64,000 nt of DNA, taken from NCBI GenBank assembly GCA_949361645.1, contig OX442420.1, forward strand, positions 1,124,981 through 1,188,980, in the 5' to 3' direction. The stretch's first letter is position 1. Each line of letters opens with the position of its first letter. Origin of the DNA: Spongilla lacustris. Its lineage: Eukaryota; Porifera; Demospongiae; Spongillida; Spongillidae. The notes under the pieces were generated by a model, which worked only from the letters and a program-made list of their open reading frames with translations, had not been told where the DNA came from and searched no databases. A program made the translations under genes and the position numbers. Below, piece by piece: positions 56,146 through 64,000 of this stretch.

Positions 56146-56558
56146 ATAATCACCCCTCTCATATGATCACCCCTCTCATATGACCACCCCTCTCATATGA
56201 TCACCCCTCTCATATGACCACCCCTCTCATATGACCACCCCTCTCATATGATCACCCCTCTCATATGATCACCCCTCTCATATGACCACCCCTCTCATAT
56301 GATCACCCCTCTCATATGACCACCCCTCTCATATGATCACCCCCTCTCATATGATCACCCCTCTCATATGATCACCCCTCTCATATGATCACCCCTCTCA
56401 TATGATCACCCCTCTCATATGATCACCCCTCTCATATGATCACCCCTCTCATATGATCACCCCTCTCATATGATCACCCCTCCCATATGATCACCCCTCT
56501 CAGATAATCACCGCTCTCATATGATCACCCCTCTCATATGATCACCCCTCTCAAATGA
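56146..56558 (+). repeat. 17-bp minisatellite (ATCACCCCTCTCATATG)
   Basis: About 24 units. A T/C variation (ATGATCACC / ATGACCACC) alternates in the first half only. Confidence 0.95.
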
Positions 56559-57599
56559 TTACAACTGACAATCACATCTTCAAATTTTCCCCATACAACA
56601 GATAAGCAGAGAGAGAAAGAGGAGAAGGAAGGCGGGCGAGGAGAGAGAGTAACTGCTGGGAACATGTCAGAGCTTAGAACTATGAATAGAAAGTGATGTC
56701 CACATGTTGCGTGCAATCAAACAATACTATGTATACAAATTTGTTGCTATTATGATTATAAATGAGTGTGTCCAGCTGCCTATCTAGAGGTGTACATATA
56801 CCACAGGCTCCTGGGCCCCATAGCTAAATGCTATCAGTGTACTGAGTCATGGGCACATTACACTTTAAGGTCAGTGGAATACAAAAGGAATATTTCTTAT
56901 GAAAGTAGCTGTGCTCTGCATGATTGGTCCACACCTCTCTCCTATTGGACCACACCTCTCTCCTATTGGACCACACCTCTTCCATGCAAAGCTATTATAC
57001 CTGAGCCCTGCTTGTGTGGAAATTAAAAATGATTGAAGGGTCAAAGTGCAGGGTCCAAAGGGCACAAAGGTCCTCTAAAGATAACAAAATCTCTCCCATG
57101 CCTCCCATCTATACATTGGATTCCTCCTCCCTGCATGGTCCACAGAAAGGTTCAAAGAGAGCACATGACATCAGGGTAAGTCCCTAGTTGAACAGTTATG
57201 AATATGCAAGAAGGCTGACATGCATAAGGTCACACCAGATTTGGTCTGCCTGATGTAATAATGCCTCCTCAAATCAAACTGGCTACGTATGAATCAACCT
57301 GCATTTCCTCTGTCCCAAATCTAAAATGTTAATCACACCCATGCACACATGCCTTAACATTACTTTTCTTTACTAGTGTCTCAGAAGTTTCTCTCTACAG
57401 AACACATCAGATGGAAATCAGACGATGTAAGAAATGTACATGTATATTACACACAACCAAAATTACACATGCATTACCAGCATGTACAGTCACATACATC
57501 ATCATCAAGAAGGCCTCTTTATGCTAACTAAATATACATGTATCTAGTTGAAGGCAGCAATATGTCAGACTTCCATTCAGAATGGTACAAGTTTGCCCT
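56559..57599. other. Unassigned; carries seed copies of the 34-bp repeat
   Basis: No gene is seen. GGACCACACCTCTCTCCTATT occurs as two to three 24-bp units at 56927-56988. These are a short form of the repeat that dominates from 57600. Confidence 0.5.
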
Positions 57600-59282
57600 C
57601 TAGAGCTCCCATGCCTCTCACCTATTGGACCACACGTCTCTCCCATGCCTATCTCCTATTGGACCACTCATCTCTCCCATGCCTCTCTCCTACTGGACCA
57701 CACATCTCTCCCATGCCTCTCTCCTATTGGACCACACATCTCTCCCATGCCTCTCTTCTATTGGAGCACACATCTCTCCCATGCCTCTCTCCTATTGGAC
57801 CACACATCTCTCCCATGCCTCTCTCCTATTGGATCACACATCTCTCCCATGCCTCTCTCTGGAGCACACATCTCTCCCATGCCTCTCTCCTATTGGACCA
57901 CACATCTCTCCCATGCCTCTCTTCTATTGGACCACACATCTCTCCCATGCCTCTCTCCTATTGGACCACACATCTCTCCCATGCCTCTCTCCTATTGGAC
58001 CACACATCTCTCCCATGCCTCTCTCTGGAGCACACATCTCTCCCATGCCTCTCTCCTATTGGACCACACATCTCTCCCATGCCTCTCTCCTATTGGACCA
58101 CACATCTCTCCCATGCCTCTCTTCTATTGGACCACACATCTCTCCCATGCCTCTCTCCTATTGGACCACACATCTCTCCCATGCCTCTCTCTGGAGCACA
58201 CATCTCTCCCATGCCTCTCTTCGATTGGACCACACATCTCTCCCATGCCTCTCTCCTATTGGACCACACATCTCTCCCATGCCTCTCTCCTATTGGACCA
58301 CACATCTTTCCCATGCCTCTCTCCTATTGGACCACACATATCTCCCATGCCTCGATCTCTCTGGAGCACACATCTCTCCCATGCCTCTCTTCTATTGGAC
58401 CACACATCTCTCCCATGCCTCTCTCCTATTGGACTACACATCTCTCCCATGCCTCTCTCTGGAGCACACATCTCTCCCATGCCTCTCTTCTATTGGACCA
58501 CACATCTCTCCCATGCCTCTCTCCTATTGGACCACACATCTCTCCCATGCCTCTCTCCTATTGGACTACACATCTCTCCCATGCCTCTCTCTGGAGCACA
58601 CATCTCTCCCATGCCTCTCTTCTATTGGACCACACATCTCTCCCATGCCTCTCTCCTATTGGACCACACATCTCTCCCATGCCTCTCTCTGGAGCACACA
58701 TCTCTCCCATGCCTCTCTCCTATTGGACCACACATCTCTCCCATGCCCCTCTCCTATTGGACCACACATCTCTCCCATGCCTCTCTCCTATTGGACCACA
58801 CATCTCTCCCATGCCTCTCTCTGGAGCACACATCTCTCCCATGCCTCTCTTCTATTGGACCACACATCTCTCCCATGCCTCTCTCCTATTGGACCACACA
58901 TCTCTCCCATGCCTCTCTCTGGAGCACACATCTCTCCCATGCCTCTCTTCTATTGGACCACACATCTCTCCCATGCCTCTCGCCTATTGGACCACACACC
59001 TCTCCCATGCCTCTCTCCTATTGGACCACACATCTCTCCCATGCCTCTCTCTGGAGCACACATCTCTCCCATGCCTCTCTCCAATTGGACCACACATCTC
59101 TCCCATGCCTCTCTCCTATTGGACTACACATCTCTCCCATGCCTCTCTCCTATTGGAGCACACATCTCTCCCATGCCTCTCTCCTATTGGACCACACATC
59201 TCTCCCATGCCTCTCTCCTATTGGACCACACATCTCTCCCATGCCTCTCTCCTATTGGAGCACACATCTCTTCAATACCTCT
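57600..59282 (+). repeat. 34-bp minisatellite, block 1
   Basis: The unit is about 34 bp: CCTCTCTCCTATTGGACCAC followed by ACATCTCTCCCATG. A shortened unit (CTCTCTCTGGAGCACAC) appears at intervals of several units, so there is a higher-order pattern. Thirty-four is not a multiple of three, so frames of over 550 codons are open in all three plus-strand frames. They are not genes. Each full unit holds ATTGG, an inverted CCAAT box. Confidence 0.97.
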
Positions 59283-59500
59283 CTAGGTCCTATAGCATAT
59301 ACTGTGCCCTTATAAGGTGTGCTTGTGTGTCAGGGATTTTGGGGTTCAAAGGGCTACATGTACATGTATTATACCTGTGATCACAGACCCCCCTCTCTCC
59401 TTTCTCAATAAGGTTAACCAAAGAAGCATGCAATGGTGAAACTGCACTTTGAGGGCAGAGTAGTAGTTTCATAAGCTTTATTAGGAAAGCAGCATCATGG
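59283..59500 (+). repeat. Array spacer, copy 1 (diverged)
   Basis: CTCTAGGTCCTATAGCATAT, ACTGTGCCCTTATAAGGTGT, GTCAGGGATTTTGGGG and TTTCTCAATAAGGTTAA are shared with the spacers at 60483-60682 and 61403-61596. Confidence 0.85.
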
Positions 59501-59504
59501 TAGA

Positions 59505-59850
59505 GATATGTGGTCCAATAGGAGAGAGGCATGGGAGAGATGTGTGCACCAATGGGAGAGAGGCATGGGAGAGATGTGTGGTCCAATAGGAGAGAGGCAT
59601 GGGAGAGATGTGTGGTCCAATAGGAAAGAGGCATGGGAGAGATGTGTGGTCCAATAGGAGAGAGGCATAAGAGAGATGTGTGGTCCAATAGGAGATAGGC
59701 ATGGGAGAGATGTGTGGTCTAATAGGAGAGAGGCATGGAAGAGATGTGTAGTCCAATAGGAGAGAGGCATAGGAGAGATGTGTGGTCCAACAGGAGAGAG
59801 GCATGGGAGTGATGTGTGCTCCAGAGAGAGGCATGGGAGAGATGTGTGGT
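59505..59850 (-). repeat. 34-bp minisatellite, inverted block 2
   Basis: Ten units in the opposite orientation (GTCCAATAGGAGAGAGGCAT, then GGGAGAGATGTGTG). The junction with block 3, at 59851-59898, has a short unique spacer. Blocks 2 and 3 can therefore form a large cruciform. Confidence 0.95.
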
Positions 59851-59898
59851 CCAATTTCTAATCACACATGCACACCTTCCATGCTTCACATGTGTAGG

Positions 59899-60482
59899 AC
59901 CACACATCTCTCCCATGCCTCTCTCCTATTGGACCACACATCTCTCCCATGCCTCTCTCCTATTGGACCACACATCTCTCCCATGCCTCTCTCCTATTGG
60001 ACCACACATCTCTCCCATGCCTCTCTCCTATTGGACCACACATCTCTCCCATGCCTCTCTCCTATTGGACCACACATCTCTCCCATGCCTCTCTCCTATT
60101 GGACCACACATCTCTCCCATGCCTCTCTCCTATTGGACCACACATCTCTCCCATGCCTCTCTCCTATTGGACCACACATCTCTCCCATGCCTCTCTCCTC
60201 TCTCCTATTGGATCACACATCTCTCCCATGCCTCATGCCTCTCTCCTCTCTCCTATTGGATCACACATCTCTCCCATGCCTCTCTCCTATTGGACCACAC
60301 ATCTCTCCCATGCCTCTCTCCTCTCTCCTATTGGACCACACATTTCTCCAATGCCTCTCTCATATTGGACTACACATCTCTCCAATGCCTCTCTCCAATG
60401 CCTCTCTCCTATTGGACCGCACATCTCTCCCATGCCTCTCTCCTCTCTCCTATTGGACCACACATCTCTTCAATACCTCTCT
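59899..60482 (+). repeat. 34-bp minisatellite, block 3
   Basis: About 17 units. The 3' part has 8-bp-longer units with CTCTCCTCTCTCC. Confidence 0.95.
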
Positions 60483-60682
60483 AGGTCCTATGCTTTTACA
60501 TGTAGCACATACTGTGCCCTTATAAGGTGTGCCTGTGTGTCAGGGATTTTGGGGTTTAAAGGGCTACATGTATTATACCTTTGATCACAGTCCCCCCTTC
60601 CTCATTTCTCAATAAGGTTAATCAACTGTATAGAAAACAGCACTTTGAGGGCTGCCTTGAGACGCCCTTCCTTATAGGAACA
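60483..60682 (+). repeat. Array spacer, copy 2
   Basis: About 200 bp, nearly identical to 61403-61596. Confidence 0.9.
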
Positions 60683-61402
60683 AACATCTCTCCCATGCCT
60701 CTCTCCTATTGGACCACACATCTCTCCCATGCCTCTCTTCTATTGGACCACACATCTCTCCCATGCCTCTCGCCTATTGGACCACACACCTCTCCCATGC
60801 CTCTCTCCTATTAAACCACACATCTCTTTCATGCCTCTCTCCTATTGGACCACACATCTCTCCCATGCCTCTCTCCTACTGGACCACACATCTCTCCCAT
60901 GCCTCTCTCCTCTCTCCTATTGGATCACACATCTCTCCCATGCCTCTCTCCTATTGGACCACACATCTCTCACATGCCTCTCTCCTATTGGACCACACAT
61001 CTCTCCCATGCCTCTCTCCTCTCTCCTATTTGATCACACATCTCTCCCATGCCTCTCTCCTACTGGACCACACATCTCTCCCATGCCTCTCTCCTCTCTC
61101 CTATTGGATCACACATCTCTCCCATGCCTCTCTCCTACTGGACCACACATCTCTCCCATGCCTCTCTCCTCTCTCCTATTGGATCACACATCTCTCCCAT
61201 GCCTCTCTCCTATTGGACCACACATCTCTCCCATGCCTCTCTCCTATTGGACCACACATTTCTCCAATGCCTCTCTCATATTGGACTACACATCTCTCCA
61301 ATGCCTCTCTCCAATGCCTCTATCCTATTGGACCGCACATCTCTCCCATGCCTCTCTCCTCTCTCCTATTGGACCACACATCACTTCAATACCTCTCTAG
61401 GT
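60683..61402 (+). repeat. 34-bp minisatellite, block 4
   Basis: About 20 units including the CTCTCCTCTCTCC variants. It ends with the same diverged units as block 3 (TTTCTCCAATGCC, TCATATTGGACTACAC). Confidence 0.95.
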
Positions 61403-61596
61403 CCTATGCTTTTACATGTAGCACATACTGTGCCCTTATAAGGTGTGCCTGTGTGTCAGGGATTTTGGGGTTTAAAGGGCTACATGTATTATACCTTTGA
61501 TCACAGTCCCCCCTTCCTCATTTCTCAATAAGGTTAATCAACTGTATAGAAAACAGCACTTTGAGGGCTGCCTTGAGACGCCCTTCCTTATAGGAA
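61403..61596 (+). repeat. Array spacer, copy 3
   Basis: See copy 2. Spacer plus block repeats with a period of about 920 bp. Confidence 0.9.
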
Positions 61597-62776
61597 CAAA
61601 CATCTCTCCCATGCCTCTCCCTATTGGACCAAACATCTCTCCCATGCCTCTCTCCTCTCTCCTATTGGACCACACATCTCTCCCATGCCTCTCTCCTATT
61701 AAAGCACACATCTCTCCCATGCCTCTCTTCTATTGGACCATACATCTCTCCCATGCCTCTCTCCTATTAAAGCACACATCTCTCCCATGCCTCTCTCCTA
61801 TTAAAGCACACATCTCTCCCATGCCTATCTCCTATTGGACCACACATCACTCCTATGCCTCTCTCCTATTGGACCACACATCTCTCCCATGCCTCTCTAC
61901 TATTGGACCACACATCTCTCCCATGCCTATCTCCTATTGGACCACACATCTCTCCCATGCCTCTCTCCTATTGGACCACACATCTCTCCCATGCCTATCT
62001 CCTATTGGACCACACATATCTCCCATGCCTATCTCCTATTGGACCACACATCACTCCTATGCCTCTCTCCTATTGGACCACACATCTCTCCCATGCCTCT
62101 CTCCTATTGGAGCACACATCTCTCCCATGCCTCTCTCCTATAGAAGCACACATCTCTCCAATACCTCTTTCCTATTGGACCACACATCACTCCTATGCCT
62201 CTCTCCTATTGGACCACGCATCTCTCCCATGCCTCTCTCCTATTGGACCATACATCTCTCCCATGTCTCTCTCCTATTGTACCACATATCACTCCCATGC
62301 CTCTCTCCTATTGGACCACGCATCTCTCCCATGCCTGTCTCCTATTGGATCACACATATCACTCCCATGCCTCTCTCCTATTGGACCACGCATCTCTCCC
62401 ATGCCTGTCTCCTATTGGATCACACATCTCTCCCATACCTCTCTCCTATTGGACCACACATCTCTCCCATGCCTCTCTCCTATTGGACCACACATCTCTC
62501 CCATGCCTCTCTCCTATTGGACCACACATCTCTCCCATGCCTCTCTCCTATTGGACCACACATCTCTCCCATGCCTCTCTCCTATTGGACCACACATCTC
62601 TCCCATGCCTCTCTCCTATTGGACCACACATCTCTCCCATGCCTCTCTCCTATTGGACCACACATCTCTCCCATGCCTCTCTCCTATTGGACCACACATC
62701 TCTCCCATGCCTCTCTCCTATTGGACCACACATCTCTCCCATGCCTCTCTCCTATTGGACCACACATCTCTCCCAT
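61597..62776 (+). repeat. 34-bp minisatellite, block 5
   Basis: About 34 units. The first half is diverse (TTAAAGCAC, GCCTATCTCC, ACCACGCATC). From about 62430 the units are almost identical, which shows recent local expansion. Confidence 0.95.
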
Positions 62777-63364
62777 AGTACATGTAAAAATACAGATGCA
62801 TTACCAGCAGGTGAAAATCTTATTGCTAACCTACATGTAGCATGCTTTTGATGGCCCTTACCATGAGTTACTACAAATTCTGTGGTATACAGTAGTTGTG
62901 TGTGAAAATGAATGCTGTAACAAAATGAATACTATTCACACATCTGCCAGGGGCACAACAGGATGAGCAAACCTGTATTGTCTCACTGCTGAGTGCAGTT
63001 GTCATTGCCAGCCCCAGTTTCCTCTCTTCAAATGGATTGAGGCAGTAATGGAATGATCAGGGATTTACCTCAACATGGGGCGGGATCAGAATTAAAAGTA
63101 TAGTGGGTGGGCAAAAAAAATGTTGTTCCCTCTGTACTGTTAAATGGCATGCCATACAGTTTTATTCTGACATGGCAACTATAAGCAAGGGGAGTGGGTT
63201 AGCCAGACCAGGGGCAAAACCATGTGGGTGGGGGCGCTAAATCCCTGGGGATTGGGAGGAATATGAAAATATTAGGAGCTTATGACACCTGCTCCACAAC
63301 TGTACTTAGTTGAAGTCATGTACAGAATAAATTTAATCGTATGAACTAACAAGCACACACCCCT
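62777..63364. other. No gene seen
   Basis: Unassigned sequence after the last array. Confidence 0.4.
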
Positions 63365-63596
63365 GGTCACATAAATACACACACACAAACACACACACGC
63401 ACACACACACACATGCACATGCATGCACACCACACACACACACACACGCACACACACACATGCATGCACACCACACACACACACACACACACAAACATGC
63501 ACATACACACGAACATATGCACACATGCACATACACACAATCACACACACATACACACGCAGTCACTTAAACACACACACACACACACACACAAAC
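63365..63596. repeat. (CA)n-rich microsatellite, interrupted
   Basis: CA runs with GCATGCACACC interruptions occurring twice about 50 bp apart. A further CA-rich stretch is at about 63700-63760. Confidence 0.93.
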
Positions 63597-63769
63597 ATGC
63601 CACATGCAAACTTGATACTTCCTTTTAACATATAGAGCATTCTAAACATGTGACTGAGGAATTCTTATGTACGTGTAGCCCATCCTAGTCAGTACAGTGT
63701 TACACACACATGCACACCTACACATACACACATGTACATACTTATAAACACATGCACACAAGTATTAAC

Positions 63770-64000
63770 AACCCACCATGTAAGAAATTTTGGGTAGTCC
63801 ACAGGGAAGTATGTATTACCAGTACCACCGGTCACCATGTGCATTGGGTGTCATGGGCATCAAGCTGTACACCAGCAAAATGATTAGGAGATTATGATGG
63901 ATGACATGTAGAAAACCGATTCAAGTTAGCTGGTATGAGATGTGCAGAATAATAATTCATGATAGACAATAGAATCCATGCATGTGCATCACAAGGTTAT
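63770..64000. other. No gene seen to window end
   Basis: Unassigned sequence. Confidence 0.4.

Noticed and set aside
56146..56558. Possible CRISPR-like array (17-bp repeats)
   Set aside because: There are no unique spacers. Units are directly adjacent and the DNA is eukaryotic.
57548..59380. A 610-codon frame and its neighbours (SPMPLSYWTTHLSHASLLLD-type repeats)
   Set aside because: The 34-bp repeat is open in all three frames. The composition is set by the DNA unit and not by protein selection.

Overview
This is eukaryotic, almost certainly animal, nuclear DNA. The signs are long gene-poor stretches, exon-like pieces with GT/AG borders, CA/TG microsatellites, many palindromic miniature transposons, and hAT, CACTA, TTAA-flanked and non-LTR elements. 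The repeat families and the frequent 'tacatgta' words suit a marine invertebrate such as a sponge or cnidarian, but I cannot name a species. I see no intact host gene that I can identify with confidence. I see no rRNA gene, CRISPR array or prokaryotic operon.

Left part (1-13,400). The window opens with a large transposon-derived gene broken by two frameshifts (6-2249). A dense field of DNA transposons follows. Two 1,162-bp hAT elements, almost identical and in opposite orientation, sit at 3690-4851 and 10780-11941. Each has a perfect 8-bp target duplication and a broken BED-type zinc finger. The first is nested in a palindromic element and is followed by a relic of a different hAT transposase. 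Several foldback miniature elements and a reverse transcriptase relic with a YADD box lie between the two copies.

Middle part (13,400-34,450). A 5,011-bp foldback element (13429-18439) has terminal inverted arms of about 1.34 kb, TA at both ends and a 180-bp tandem repeat inside. Next come decayed fragments of one non-LTR retrotransposon family (21478-24390, 32255-34275), a TTAA-bordered element (24975-26711) with another element nested in it, a possible two-exon gene fragment (27179-28116) and more palindromic elements.

Right part (34,450-64,000). This part is dominated by tandem repeats: a 20-bp unit (main block 34964-38390, further blocks at 43.8, 51.8, 52.2 and 53.6 kb), a 16-bp unit (39083-40206), a 24-bp unit (55498-55925), a 17-bp unit (56146-56558) and a 34-bp unit in several blocks (57600-62776). 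The many long reading frames here are products of repeats lacking stop codons, not genes. The 20-bp blocks are parts of a larger repeated cassette found at four loci with related left and right flanks. One cassette is split by a 3,802-bp CACTA-type element (44257-48058). The matching cassette at 38.66 kb keeps the uninterrupted target site, which fixes the element's ends and its 2-bp TG duplication.

The features form no shared pathway. The window is best read as a transposon and satellite island. Its strongest unusual features are the satellite-carrying cassette, the long-armed foldback element, and a 180-bp satellite shared by two unrelated transposons.
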